Counted from the stretch's first letter, positions 1 through 9,948 are shown. The stretch: DNA of 37,728 bases from Desulfobacteraceae bacterium (GCA_021162325.1 JAGGYV010000220.1:1-37728); one strand, 5' to 3'. A program made the numbers and translations. The notes: generated from the sequence alone by a model not told the origin.

Positions 1-1172
1 CGTCCAAAATCATAGGTGATGTTTGTATAATTTTTAAATAAAAACAGATTGGCGACAAACAGAGACTCTCGGTCAGAAAACTGCAGGTGCAGCGGATCGT
101 AATAAAAATCCTTAAGAAGATAATCCACATATTCATCTATGGATTTGCTGTCGGCAATCAACCGGACAATGCAGTTTAAAATGGTGTTTCTGTCGTCGTC
201 AATTGCAACGGACTTCAAATCCACCCAGAACATGTAAAAAGCATTTTCCCATTTTAAAAATAGACTCCGATGCTGATTGAACCGGGTTCTGTTAAATCTT
301 CCGGATTCGTCGAAACACTGCCGCCACATCTGAATGTATTTATTGTTATTGATTTCAATTGGAGACCGTGTGAATTTTGATTTTAAATCATCGATTATGA
401 AGATGGCATCATAGATACTGTTGGCATTTTTGAATTTTTCTCGGGATTTGTCCTGAAGCGTTAATCGATGAACCTTATCGGTTACTCCCTGGAATTTTTC
501 GATATTTAGTTTGTTTAATCCCGCCAGAATTGTCAGGCTGGGATTCGGGCGCCTGGTTTCATCCAGAATAATCCCGGTTCCATTTTTTTTTCCGGCCAGA
601 TACCGGCCCCAGCTTATTAAGGCGTCAGAGATATTTTGTTTGTCATTAAGCGTCCAGTCATTATATGAAATTTCAAGGATATAGATATTGGCATGATGAA
701 AAAATTGAAATGTTTTTTGTAATTTCTGGCCAAGTTCTTTGGTGTCCATGATCCCTAATTTAACCAGATAATCCAGCTGCTGATTATCGATGACGCAATC
801 ACCGACGGATATTACGTAATCGTTATTTAAAAAAAACTCACTTTCACCAATTTTAGCGGACGGACTCAGCCCGCGGTGACGAATAATAATTTTTTTATCG
901 TTTTCTTTTGTTGGTATCGAGATAAAGTCATTGATATTGTTGATAAGCGGGCGGATAACCGCTGTGGCTTTGACGCCCGGATCGTTCAACCGTAATTTGT
1001 CCAAGGCAACGGCCAGATTATAGGCAAATTCTAAAATATTTTTACGCCAGTGGTTCAGCTGTTCCAGTTCATCGATAAAAGAACTGGCGCAGGCACAGTC
1101 AGCAATGTCGGCAGGCTGCCCGAAGAGATCCTGAGCGGCTTTATTCAGTTTGTCAAAGTCGGACTTATTCAT
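1..1172 (-). CDS. Hypothetical protein, 3' part truncated by window start
   Basis: Uninterrupted minus-strand frame from ATG at 1172 (MNKSDFDKLNKAAQDLFGQPADIADCACASSFIDELEQLNHWRKN...) to position 1; absent from the ORF track because it has no stop inside the window. No family recognised. Confidence 0.8.
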   Translation of the reverse strand, partial: MNKSDFDKLNKAAQDLFGQPADIADCACASSFIDELEQLNHWRKNILEFAYNLAVALDKLRLNDPGVKATAVIRPLINNINDFISIPTKENDKKIIIRHRGLSPSAKIGESEFFLNNDYVISVGDCVIDNQQLDYLVKLGIMDTKELGQKLQKTFQFFHHANIYILEISYNDWTLNDKQNISDALISWGRYLAGKKNGTGIILDETRRPNPSLTILAGLNKLNIEKFQGVTDKVHRLTLQDKSREKFKNANSIYDAIFIIDDLKSKFTRSPIEINNNKYIQMWRQCFDESGRFNRTRFNQHRSLFLKWENAFYMFWVDLKSVAIDDDRNTILNCIVRLIADSKSIDEYVDYLLKDFYYDPLHLQFSDRESLFVANLFLFKNYTNITYDFG

Positions 1173-1215
1173 TGATTGGCTCTTTCTATAATTGTGCAAA
1201 AAAATATTTCGACGT

Positions 1216-2256
1216 TTACAAAAAAAGCGATTTATCAATTGCTTTTTCATATGCCGCTTTTTTGGTTATTTTATTGTCCCGCACCAGTTGAGATAAATGA
1301 CTGTCCATGCTTTGCATGCCGACGGATGTTCCGGTCTGGAGGATAGAACTGATCTGGGATATTTTTCCTTCCCGAATTAAATTGGATAACGCGGTTGATC
1401 CAATAAGAATTTCATTGGCCGCACACCGTCCGCCGGTCCGGGTTTTAATAAGTTGTTGAGCAATAACCGCCCGGAGGGATTCGGAAAGCATGGTCCGGAT
1501 TTGCGGCTGCTGATTTGATGGAAATACATTGATAATGCGATCAATTGTTCGTGCCGCGCTGTTTGTATGCAATGTCCCGAAAACGAGAATCCCCAGTTCT
1601 GCACAGGTTAATGCAAGGGAAATTGTTTCTAAATCCCGCATTTCTCCGACAAGGATAATATCCGGATTTTCACGACTGGCGACTTTTAATGCCTCTTCAA
1701 AGTTTATTGCATGAGAGCCGATTTCACGATGCGTGATCAGGCATTTTTTGTTTTGATGAACAAATTCCAGCGGGTCTTCAATCGTAATAATATGTGCATC
1801 GCGGGTATCGTTTATATAGTCAATCAGTGCGGCGAGAGTTGTCGACTTTCCACTGCCGGTGGGGCCGGTTACCAGAACAAGGCCTTTTGTATATTCGGAG
1901 ATAGTTTTAAGCACATCCGGAAGAGACAGGTCCGCCAATGTCAGTATTTTGGTGGGAATGATCCGGAACACAGCCCCAATCCCCCGATTTTGAAAAAAAT
2001 AATTACATCTGAAACGCCCAACCCCTTCCAGCTCATAGGCCATGTCAAAGTCCCGATTTTTTTCAAACTGGATTTGCTGATCCGGAGAAAGAATGTCAAA
2101 CAGTATTTTCTTACTTGAATCAGCTGTCAGAACCGGATGCTCAAGGGGAACCAGTTCGCCACTGAGCCTTATCATTGGCGGTAACCCGATAACCATGTGC
2201 AAGTCACTGGCACCACGGTCTTCCATTTCCGTAAAATATGAATGAATTTGTTTCAT
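1216..2256 (-). CDS. pilT: PilT-family type IV pilus retraction-like ATPase
   Basis: Walker A GPTGSGKST, Asp box TIEDPLEF, Walker B ENPDIILVGEMRD, His box GTLHTNSAARTIDRI, ALSNLIREGKISQ (PilT AIRNLIRE-like). Confidence 0.9.
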   Translation of the reverse strand: MKQIHSYFTEMEDRGASDLHMVIGLPPMIRLSGELVPLEHPVLTADSSKKILFDILSPDQQIQFEKNRDFDMAYELEGVGRFRCNYFFQNRGIGAVFRIIPTKILTLADLSLPDVLKTISEYTKGLVLVTGPTGSGKSTTLAALIDYINDTRDAHIITIEDPLEFVHQNKKCLITHREIGSHAINFEEALKVASRENPDIILVGEMRDLETISLALTCAELGILVFGTLHTNSAARTIDRIINVFPSNQQPQIRTMLSESLRAVIAQQLIKTRTGGRCAANEILIGSTALSNLIREGKISQISSILQTGTSVGMQSMDSHLSQLVRDNKITKKAAYEKAIDKSLFL

Positions 2257-2295
2257 AATCCAGAAATTCTCAAAAATTTATTAAATCAAAAAGAT

Positions 2296-3360
2296 TCAAT
2301 TGGGCTTATTTAAATATGGCTTGAATTGATCTGGTTTGCTTGAGCTGGACATCGCCTCTTTTGCGGATATCCTGCCATCCTGAATGAGTGCCATGAGCGA
2401 ATCGTCCATGAGCTGCATCCCGTCTTTTTTTTTGGTTTGCATCATCGATGGAATCTGAAACGTCTTTGAATCCCGAATTAAATTTGCCATTGATAATGTA
2501 CCGATTAAAATTTCAAGCGCCAAAACCATTTGACTCCCATCAGCCGCCGGAATCAATCTTTGGGTAATGATCGCTTTTAAAATCTCACTCAGCATGGCGC
2601 GGATCTGATTTTGTTCTTCAGATGGAAAGGAATCAATAATTCGCTCCACTGTTTTCGGTGCGCTGGAGGTTGACAGGGTCCCAATCACGAGATGTCCGGT
2701 TTCAGCGGCCGTGATGGCAAGAGACATTGTTTCAAGATCCCTTAGTTCTCCGATCATAATAACATCCGGATCCTGCCGGAGTGCCCCTTTTAAGGCATTG
2801 GCATAGGTTAATGTATCCGTTCCCAATTGTCTTTGGTTCACCACGCCTTTCTTAAACGGGTGAATAAATTCAATGGGATCTTCAATCGTCAGTATATGAT
2901 GTGCCCGGTTTTCGTTGATATAATCAATCATTGCCGCAAGCGTGGTTGACTTGCCATGCCCGGTGGCACCGGTGACCAGTATGAGGCCCTGATGATTGCC
3001 TAAAATCTGTTTTATGATGTCCGGTAATCCGAGAGAATCAAGGGGCGGAATTACCGGTGGGATAATACGAAAAACAGCGCTCAATCCCCGTTGATGGAGC
3101 ATGGCACTTCCCCGGAATCGACCGATGCCGGGAATGCCGTATATAAAATCCAGTTGAAATGTTTGTTCAAGGGTCTTTTTTTGCGGAGCTGTCAGGATCT
3201 CAAAAATAACTTCCTGGCATTGTGCCAGCGTCAGCGGGGGATGTTGTAGCTTTTGAAGTCTCCCCAAGTGCCTGATGATAATAGGTTCGTTCGTTACAAT
3301 ATGAATGTCTGAGGCCTTGGCATCAACAGCGGCACTGAATATTTTGTCTAATTTTGCCAT
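2296..3360 (-). CDS. PilT/PilU-like ATPase paralogue, His-box variant
   Basis: Walker A GATGHGKST, Walker B DPDVIMIGELRD, GTLSTSSAPKTVERIIDSFP; same architecture as the adjacent PilT. Confidence 0.88.
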   Translation of the reverse strand: MAKLDKIFSAAVDAKASDIHIVTNEPIIIRHLGRLQKLQHPPLTLAQCQEVIFEILTAPQKKTLEQTFQLDFIYGIPGIGRFRGSAMLHQRGLSAVFRIIPPVIPPLDSLGLPDIIKQILGNHQGLILVTGATGHGKSTTLAAMIDYINENRAHHILTIEDPIEFIHPFKKGVVNQRQLGTDTLTYANALKGALRQDPDVIMIGELRDLETMSLAITAAETGHLVIGTLSTSSAPKTVERIIDSFPSEEQNQIRAMLSEILKAIITQRLIPAADGSQMVLALEILIGTLSMANLIRDSKTFQIPSMMQTKKKDGMQLMDDSLMALIQDGRISAKEAMSSSSKPDQFKPYLNKPN

Positions 3361-3385
3361 TGAATAATTTCCTGTCAGTGAACCA

Positions 3386-3640
3386 TCATAATGACGTTTT
3401 AATTACCATATTTTCCGGGAGAATAATTTCGATATCCTCTATTCGAACATTGAGAAACGACGATTTCATTACCACCTCTCCATTCTGACGCTTTACTTCA
3501 ACCTCTGTAACTGCTATAAAAGATTTGGATTCATTTATATAATCGGTCAGCCTGACCCCCTCATAAATATGCAAATTTCCCTTAATTTCAAATTGACGGG
3601 TAAAAATAATGACCTTTAGTTTTCCGGAACCGTCACTCAT
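3386..3640 (-). CDS. Small conserved protein, resembles DUF6812-type
   Basis: 84 aa ORF starting just downstream of a purine-rich RBS (aggaggcagcc-ATG on minus strand); GKLKVIIFTRQFEIKGNLHIYEGVRLTDYIN. Family assignment from memory. Confidence 0.7.
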   Translation of the reverse strand: MSDGSGKLKVIIFTRQFEIKGNLHIYEGVRLTDYINESKSFIAVTEVEVKRQNGEVVMKSSFLNVRIEDIEIILPENMVIKTSL

Positions 3641-3680
3641 GGCTGCCTCCTGAAATTTTAAATCAAACAGATAACGTATT

Positions 3681-3717
3681 TGAGCAAAATATGCTCATGA
3701 CAGTGGGAGTATGTCAA
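3681..3717 (-). promoter_or_regulatory. Putative promoter with palindromic operator-like site for the DUF6812-pilT-pilT unit
   Basis: Minus strand TTGACA (3712-3717), 18-nt spacer, CATATT (3688-3693); perfect palindrome TGAGCA-AAATA-TGCTCA (3681-3697) overlaps the -10. Confidence 0.4.
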
Positions 3718-3768
3718 TTAAAACTCCGATCCATCATTTAATTGCCTAATCATTCTAAAGGAGGTATT

Positions 3769-3942
3769 ATGTATCTGTATTGGCGAATCAATAATGATTT
3801 GAATTGTCTCGGTGAAAGTATAGAATTCCATGACCCGGTTTTTATCCGGTGCTATCATCAATGGATTAAGCAAAATGCTTATGCCTTGGCCATGGAGGAA
3901 GACCTGATCGGCATGGATTCTTTTCATGTCTGCTTGAACTAA
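3769..3942 (+). CDS. 57-aa small protein with strong Shine-Dalgarno
   Basis: taAAGGAGGtattATG; MYLYWRINNDLNCLGESIEFHDPVFIRCYHQWIKQNAYALAMEEDLIGMDSFHVCLN*. In frame with ORF 3742-3942. Confidence 0.55.
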   Translation: MYLYWRINNDLNCLGESIEFHDPVFIRCYHQWIKQNAYALAMEEDLIGMDSFHVCLN

Positions 3943-4185
3943 TGTTCCGTTAACTCAGAACTGGCGCATATTGCTTGTCTTTTTTCGTGCCTGCGTTGTT
4001 ACGATTTGTATTTGAAAATGTTTGAAATAACCTATTCGGATACCCGTGATCGTAAAAAATCTGGCGCTTTGCATCACGCAATGATCCGCCCAAATGTGTT
4101 TCCGGCTGTTTTGAGACACCGGCGGCGGTGGTCATTGCCCCATATCATACTGAAAAACAGAAATGGGTAATCAGGTTAAGTATTA

Positions 4186-5277
4186 TCAGGCAATTGGCAG
4201 GATCAGGCTGAAGGTGGATCCCAGGCCTTCCTGGGTTTCGAACTTGATCCTGCCGTTGTGGGCTTCAATGATTTTTTTGGCAATGGCCAGTCCGAGCCCG
4301 GTACTGGTTTCCCCGCCGGTCGGCCGGATGCTGAGCCGGTGAAATTCAGAAAACAGCAGATGCTGTTCTTCTCTTGGAATGCCCGGGCCTTCATCCGTCA
4401 CACTGAACTTGACAATATTATCATCCTGCATCAGGCTTAAATACACGCTCGATCCCATGGGTGCAAATTTAATGGCATTGGAGATCAGGTTGTCAATTGC
4501 CTGTCCCAAACGGTGCGCGTCAAAAGCAATTTCCGGGATCAGGGACAGTTCTTTGTGAATAGAGATATGTTTTTTGTCAGCCTGTAATTTAATCAACTGG
4601 ATTCTTTCCAGAATTAATTTGTTTAATGATCCCTTTTTGGGTGAAAGTTGCATGTTGCCGCTTTCAATGCGTGAGATATCAAGCAGATCATTAATCATTG
4701 CCAGCATATTTCTGCTGGTGGAATAAATGATGTTTAAGAATTCATTTTGTTCCTCATTGAACGTGTTGGAATCTTTTAGCAGCAATTCGCTGAATCCTCT
4801 GATGGATATCACCGGATTCCGGAGGTCATGCGCAACAATACCAATGAATTTATTTTTCATTTCATTATTGCCGGTAAGTTCTCTTTGTTTTTCTATCAGT
4901 TTTCTTTCCAGTCTGACAATCCGCGTGCCAACCTTGATTCGGGCAATCAGTTCCTGAAGATTTACGGGTTTCATAATATATTCATCGACACCGGCTTCAA
5001 AGCCTTCAATTAAATCTTTTTTTTCTTCTTTAGCCGTCAGCATAATGATAAATACATAACCGGTTTTATGTTTTTCCCGGATTTTACGGCAGACATCAAT
5101 ACCGTCCATTCCCGGCAGGACCCAGTCGATTACGGCAATGTTGATGGGATGGTCAATAATTGTCGTAAATGTTTCAATGCCGTTTGAGGCCTCAAAGATA
5201 TTATATCCCTTTTTTTTCAGGTAGTGAGATATCATTTTTCGGCAAGCGGCATCATCATCGGCAATGAGTATATTCAT
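4186..5277 (-). CDS. Response regulator-histidine kinase fusion (REC-HisKA-HATPase)
   Basis: REC: NILIADDDAACRKM...VIDWVLPGMDG...MLTAKEE; HisKA: FIGIVAHDLRNPV; HATPase: NLISNAIKF, DEGPGIP, GLGLAIAKK. Confidence 0.93.
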   Translation of the reverse strand: MNILIADDDAACRKMISHYLKKKGYNIFEASNGIETFTTIIDHPINIAVIDWVLPGMDGIDVCRKIREKHKTGYVFIIMLTAKEEKKDLIEGFEAGVDEYIMKPVNLQELIARIKVGTRIVRLERKLIEKQRELTGNNEMKNKFIGIVAHDLRNPVISIRGFSELLLKDSNTFNEEQNEFLNIIYSTSRNMLAMINDLLDISRIESGNMQLSPKKGSLNKLILERIQLIKLQADKKHISIHKELSLIPEIAFDAHRLGQAIDNLISNAIKFAPMGSSVYLSLMQDDNIVKFSVTDEGPGIPREEQHLLFSEFHRLSIRPTGGETSTGLGLAIAKKIIEAHNGRIKFETQEGLGSTFSLILPIA

Positions 5278-5361
5278 TTTTTTTAATATCCCGTTATGGG
5301 GTTAATATATGTGACTGGCAAAAAGAGTTCGCAATCAAATAACGAAGCGTCTTCGGCCGGT

Positions 5362-7053
5362 TTAATTTTCGTGCAGTGAGTGAATTTCGGTAAAAGTGGT
5401 CAGGCCCCGGAGTACTTTTTTAATTCCGTCATATTCCTTGTCCTGGAAACCGTGTTTTTTACTTTGGTTCTTAATCTCATGGATCGTTGTATTTCGGTGG
5501 ATCGGATTTTTGATATCATTATTGATTACCAGCAGTTCCTGAATACCGATATACCCCTGATATCCGGTATGCTGACAATACGGGCAACCCATTGCGCGAT
5601 AGGCAAATATTTGGGGGGGACCTTCAAAAATAAACAGGTCTTCGGCTTCTTTGGGCGAAAGCAGATACTTTTTTTTACAATGATCACACAGCCGGCGGAC
5701 CTTTTTTTGATTGATGATGGCGGTGACAACTGAACCGATTTCCAGCCTGGTTGTGTTTAAGGCGTCAAATACATCGACCGCATTGATCCCGGCAATGATA
5801 AATTGTCCGGCCTCTGTAGCTTTTCGCAGGTTGCCGACAATCTCGGGATCATTGATGTTCTGAACATAGAGGGTTTTGGGGTGGAGATTCTGGCAGGATC
5901 TGAATGCATCCAAACGCGTAAAATTTGCCTTTGGGTTTACCTGGAGCTGATCAACTTCATTTAAAAGCCAGCGGGGAGAGTCTTCCACAGACATTATTTT
6001 ATGTGTGTTTAAAGAACGGATTTCATTGATAATTGAATAGGGAAGATCGATATAATCGGCGTCAGACGGTCCGGAAATAAGCATGATGCCTTTTCGGGCA
6101 TTGAGCTGGTGCTCGAGCAACCGCTTTGTTTTAAGAGACAGATGCAGATCAGATATTTTGGGTATATTGGTTAATGCCTGCCGGTCCATCAGTTTTAGAA
6201 ATATTTTTTCTCCGAATTTAGTGGAAAGGCTTAAAAATTGAATATCAAATTTTTTTCCGGGGGTCGGGAAGATGATCCGGCTGTATTGCGCCTCTTTTTT
6301 TTGGGCATCATCTATTTTTGCCATGGTTTTCAGCTTTTTTATCAGTAGACGATAAACGCTTTTTTCAAGTTGCAGCCGTTCATGGAACTCGCCGTTAATA
6401 ATAAAACAAATTCTGGCGATATGTTCCTCAGGCTCAATTTGAATTTCACTGCTGTGTTCTGTAATACCCAACAGAATCAGGCAAACATGAAGCTGATTAA
6501 TGCTTTCCTTGCCGGCGATTTCTTCAAACGCTTTTTCGCCGATGGGGCTGTCCGCGTCAAACACCTTGCTGGTGGAGATTTTAGTGAAAAATTCATATAA
6601 AGCAGTATTGGTCTGATATTCATTTTCAATTGCCCACTCAATATCCTGGGGCAGGGCAAAAACAAGGTTTGCCGGTCCGTTGATATAATGTTCAATCTGT
6701 TTTTTCAACTCGATACTGTCCGGAATCGGTGTGGCGACAGTCACCGTATCGCCCATCTGGTATATGGGGATGGCGTAATTTTGCCGGGCAAATCGTTCCG
6801 GTACTTTCCGGACCACTTCTGATTGAAACAGGGATTTTTCAAGATCAACGTGGGCAATGCCGATGGAATCGCACCAGAGCTGGCATAGTTGTCGTTTGGT
6901 GCCGATACCGCTTTGGATCAGGGTTGCCAGAACGTCTAATGCATTTTCTTCCAGTTCATTGAGCAGATCAGATATGAATTCATCGGGAATGATCTGTTGC
7001 TTTTTTAGGAGCTTAAAAAAAAGAGGGTTTTCAATTTTTGGCCGAATCATCAT
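5362..7053 (-). CDS. PilB/GspE-like protein with degenerate ATPase motifs (candidate pseudo-ATPase)
   Basis: C-terminal half aligns by eye to PilB/GspE: GIMLISGPSDADYIDLPYS (Walker A position), MSVEDSPRW (Asp box), VNPKANFTRLDAFRSCQNLHPKTLYVQNINDPE (Walker B region), zinc motif CDHC...CPYC-QHTGYQG retained. Confidence 0.85.
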   Translation of the reverse strand: MMIRPKIENPLFFKLLKKQQIIPDEFISDLLNELEENALDVLATLIQSGIGTKRQLCQLWCDSIGIAHVDLEKSLFQSEVVRKVPERFARQNYAIPIYQMGDTVTVATPIPDSIELKKQIEHYINGPANLVFALPQDIEWAIENEYQTNTALYEFFTKISTSKVFDADSPIGEKAFEEIAGKESINQLHVCLILLGITEHSSEIQIEPEEHIARICFIINGEFHERLQLEKSVYRLLIKKLKTMAKIDDAQKKEAQYSRIIFPTPGKKFDIQFLSLSTKFGEKIFLKLMDRQALTNIPKISDLHLSLKTKRLLEHQLNARKGIMLISGPSDADYIDLPYSIINEIRSLNTHKIMSVEDSPRWLLNEVDQLQVNPKANFTRLDAFRSCQNLHPKTLYVQNINDPEIVGNLRKATEAGQFIIAGINAVDVFDALNTTRLEIGSVVTAIINQKKVRRLCDHCKKKYLLSPKEAEDLFIFEGPPQIFAYRAMGCPYCQHTGYQGYIGIQELLVINNDIKNPIHRNTTIHEIKNQSKKHGFQDKEYDGIKKVLRGLTTFTEIHSLHEN

Positions 7054-7073
7054 CGTTTATGCCATATCTTGTG

Positions 7074-7235
7074 TTAGGTAATCTTTTTTTTTTGTTTTAG
7101 ATTTGTTATCATCAGCTCGGTGATGGTCTCCTGAGGAATATTTTTTTCCTGGCTCCGGTCTTTTTTTTGCTCATGAATATCATCATCAATTTCTTTGAGC
7201 ATGTCGGCCAGGTTATATTTATTGTCTGAGTTCAT
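7074..7235 (-). CDS. 53-aa hypothetical protein between CheY and PilB-like genes
   Basis: MNSDNKYNLADMLKEIDDDIHEQKKDRSQEKNIPQETITELMITNLKQKKKIT; the internal ATG at 7235 fits better than the 89-aa ORF start, which lies within the cheY coding region. Confidence 0.5.
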   Translation of the reverse strand: MNSDNKYNLADMLKEIDDDIHEQKKDRSQEKNIPQETITELMITNLKQKKKIT

Positions 7236-7248
7236 TCTAATCCTGGTT

Positions 7249-7641
7249 TTAAAGGGACTTTTTGTAAGCGGCCCAGGTTTTTTTGATGACTTCCCGCATT
7301 TCATTAAGAGAGAGATCTTTTCGTATAAACCCGGAAGCGCCAAGTTCGATACAGTCTTCTACTGTCTCTTTATCAACCAAAGATGTCAGCATGATGATAA
7401 ACGCGTTTGGATATTTTTTTTTGATATCCGTCAGGGCTTCTTTTCCGGATTTTAACGGCATGTTGATATCTAAAAGCAGCATATTGGGTTTCAAGGTGCC
7501 GAACAATGAAACCGCTTCTTTTCCATTGTCGGCTTCGCCAACAATTTCACAGCCCATACTTTTGATAACTGTTGTTATTAGTTTTCTGACATGATCTTCA
7601 TCGTCGACGACCATGGCCCGGATTTTGCGTTTCGGCGGCAT
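7249..7641 (-). CDS. CheY-like single-domain response regulator
   Basis: MVVDDEDHVRKLI...MLLLDINMPLKSGKEAL...IIMLTSLVDKETV...GFIRKDLS. Confidence 0.93.
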   Translation of the reverse strand: MPPKRKIRAMVVDDEDHVRKLITTVIKSMGCEIVGEADNGKEAVSLFGTLKPNMLLLDINMPLKSGKEALTDIKKKYPNAFIIMLTSLVDKETVEDCIELGASGFIRKDLSLNEMREVIKKTWAAYKKSL

Positions 7642-7976
7642 TGAATAGGTCTTTTATTTCTGTTGATTAAATTATTATTCTCGGCAGATGTCTATGATAC
7701 TATCTCTTTACGATCTAATCCTATTAATAATAACTTAATCCGTATGTAAATGCAACTGATTATCATGCACTTGATAAATTTAAGATGACATAGACGAATT
7801 GGTTATAATAAATTGGGGGAATAATCGGGTGGATTGATCGTGTGAGAGGTATATCTATTTGATTAAATAGTAGATTTTGAAAGGAGAAATTTCCTGATAA
7901 AAGTTGTTCAAGACTATTTTTTTGAGCTGGAGACGACTGGATTCGGTAAATTTTTCTTCATAGGAAGAGCGAAATT

Positions 7977-8013
7977 TGCCCGGGAACGTTTTAAGATAAA
8001 ACGTTCCCGGGCA
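7977..8013 (-). terminator. Perfect 17-bp hairpin immediately downstream of htpG
   Basis: TGCCCGGGAACGTTTTA-aga-TAAAACGTTCCCGGGCA; lies 10 bp past the htpG stop on the minus strand; weak U-tract. Confidence 0.65.
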
Positions 8014-8022
8014 GGGTTGAGA

Positions 8023-9948
8023 TTAAAGGGCTTTGGCCATCACCTCGCCGATGATTTTGCTGAATCGGGCGGGGTTTTCAATTTTTCCGCCTTCTCCGAC
8101 AATTGCCAGATCATACAACAGGTTATAGTAATCTTTTAATGACTCATCGTCATTGTTTTTTTCAAAAATTGACTGGATCTTTTCCATCACCGGATGGCTG
8201 ATATTTAATTCGAGAATTCGTTTTGCGTCCGGCATGGACTGGCCGGAAGCCTTGAGCAGTTTTTCCATGTAGGCACTCATATCATAAGCATCCCCGGACA
8301 GACAGGAAACGGAATCCTTTAAATGGGAAGAGGGCTTAACTTCTTTGATTTTATCGTCAAGCTCGGATTTGATTTTTTCAAACAGAGTGGAAAATGATTC
8401 TTTCTTTTTTTCATCGACTTTATCCAGGCCAAGGTCGCCTTTTTCCGCACTTTTAAATTTCTTTTTTTCAAACTCAGGCAAAGACTGAATAACAAATTCA
8501 TCCACCGGATCAGTCATCAAAAGTACTTCAATATCTTTATCCTTAAGGGTTTCCAGGTGCGGGCTGTTGAGAATAGCGGCAAGGTTATCACCGGTTAAAT
8601 AATAGATGTCTTCCTGATCCGGTTTCATGTTGTTAACATAATCTTGAAGCGAAACCCATTTCCCGTCTGATTTTGTTGTTTTATAACGGGCAAGTTTTGC
8701 AATTTTTTCACGATTTCCCCAGTCAGAATGGATGCCTTCTTTGACGACCGCCCCGAATTCATTGTAGAATTTATCATATTCCGCCGCATCCATTTGATCC
8801 AATGTATCGAGGATCTTTTTGACCAGGTTTTTATGAATATTTTGGACCAAAGCATCGTGCTGGAGAATTTCACGGCTGATATTCAGATTTAGGTCCGGGG
8901 CATCGACAACACCCTTAATAAACCGAAGATATTCAGGAACCAGTTCTTTGCAGTCCTCCATAATAAAGACACGTCTGCAGTAAAGCTGAACCCCGTGTTT
9001 TCTTTCCGGCATAAACAAATCCATGGGTGCCTGTGATGGAATGTATATAAGCGCGCTGTACTCGGTCAGGCCTTCGAGTTTCAAATGGAGCTGGGTCAGC
9101 GGGGGATTCCAGTCGTGGCTGATGTGCGAGTAGAAATCTTTATATTCTTCTTCCGTCACATCCTTTTTATCCCTGCTCCAGATGGCCTTCATGGAGTTTA
9201 AGGTTTCTTCATTAACAACCGTTCCTTTTTTGACGGGCTTTTTGTCTTTATCCAGAACTTGTTTGCCTTCATCATCGGTTTCAAACTCGTCATGTTCCAC
9301 ATCCATGACAATAGCGTAGCTGACAAAGTCTGAATGTTTTTTAACAATATTTCGAATTGTCCATTCCTCGGTAAAATCCTGTTCATCTTTTTCTATTGCT
9401 TTTAATGATAAAATTACATCTGTTCCCCGCCTGTCTTTGGTTGTCGGTTCAATGGTATACGATCCGTCTCCGGTTGATTCCCATTGGGTTGCGGTCTCTT
9501 CACCGGCAGCCCGGGTGATGATGCTAATCTTATCCGCAACAATAAATGCACTGTAAAAGCCGACCCCAAACTGGCCGATGAGCTCGGGAGTTAATGTGTT
9601 CTTATTGTTGGACTTTTCCAGTGCCTTCATAAATTCGGCAGTGCCGCTTCGAGCAATGGTACCGATATTTTCAACCATTTCATCATAGGTCATACCCATA
9701 CCGTTATCGGATATGGTCAGGGTTTTATTTTCCTTATCCGGAGTGATTTTTATTTTAAAATCCGTATCGTTTCTCAGGATTTTGCTGTCGGTCTGGGCTT
9801 GAAAGCTGAGTCGGTCAATGGCGTCCGAGGAATTTGAAATTAATTCCCTTAAGAAAATTTCTTTGTTTGAATACAAGGAATTGATAATTAAATGCATGAA
9901 CTGCTTTACTTCGGTTTTAAATTCATGGGTTTGTTTTGTGCGTTCCAT
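8023..9948 (-). CDS. htpG: Molecular chaperone HtpG (Hsp90)
   Basis: [50 protein letters not shown]; full length 641 aa. Confidence 0.98.
   Translation of the reverse strand: MERTKQTHEFKTEVKQFMHLIINSLYSNKEIFLRELISNSSDAIDRLSFQAQTDSKILRNDTDFKIKITPDKENKTLTISDNGMGMTYDEMVENIGTIARSGTAEFMKALEKSNNKNTLTPELIGQFGVGFYSAFIVADKISIITRAAGEETATQWESTGDGSYTIEPTTKDRRGTDVILSLKAIEKDEQDFTEEWTIRNIVKKHSDFVSYAIVMDVEHDEFETDDEGKQVLDKDKKPVKKGTVVNEETLNSMKAIWSRDKKDVTEEEYKDFYSHISHDWNPPLTQLHLKLEGLTEYSALIYIPSQAPMDLFMPERKHGVQLYCRRVFIMEDCKELVPEYLRFIKGVVDAPDLNLNISREILQHDALVQNIHKNLVKKILDTLDQMDAAEYDKFYNEFGAVVKEGIHSDWGNREKIAKLARYKTTKSDGKWVSLQDYVNNMKPDQEDIYYLTGDNLAAILNSPHLETLKDKDIEVLLMTDPVDEFVIQSLPEFEKKKFKSAEKGDLGLDKVDEKKKESFSTLFEKIKSELDDKIKEVKPSSHLKDSVSCLSGDAYDMSAYMEKLLKASGQSMPDAKRILELNISHPVMEKIQSIFEKNNDDESLKDYYNLLYDLAIVGEGGKIENPARFSKIIGEVMAKAL

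Noticed and set aside
3950-4135. 61-aa minus-strand ORF in the PilT cluster gap
   Set aside because: No RBS or family; composition resembles degraded repeat or intergenic DNA.
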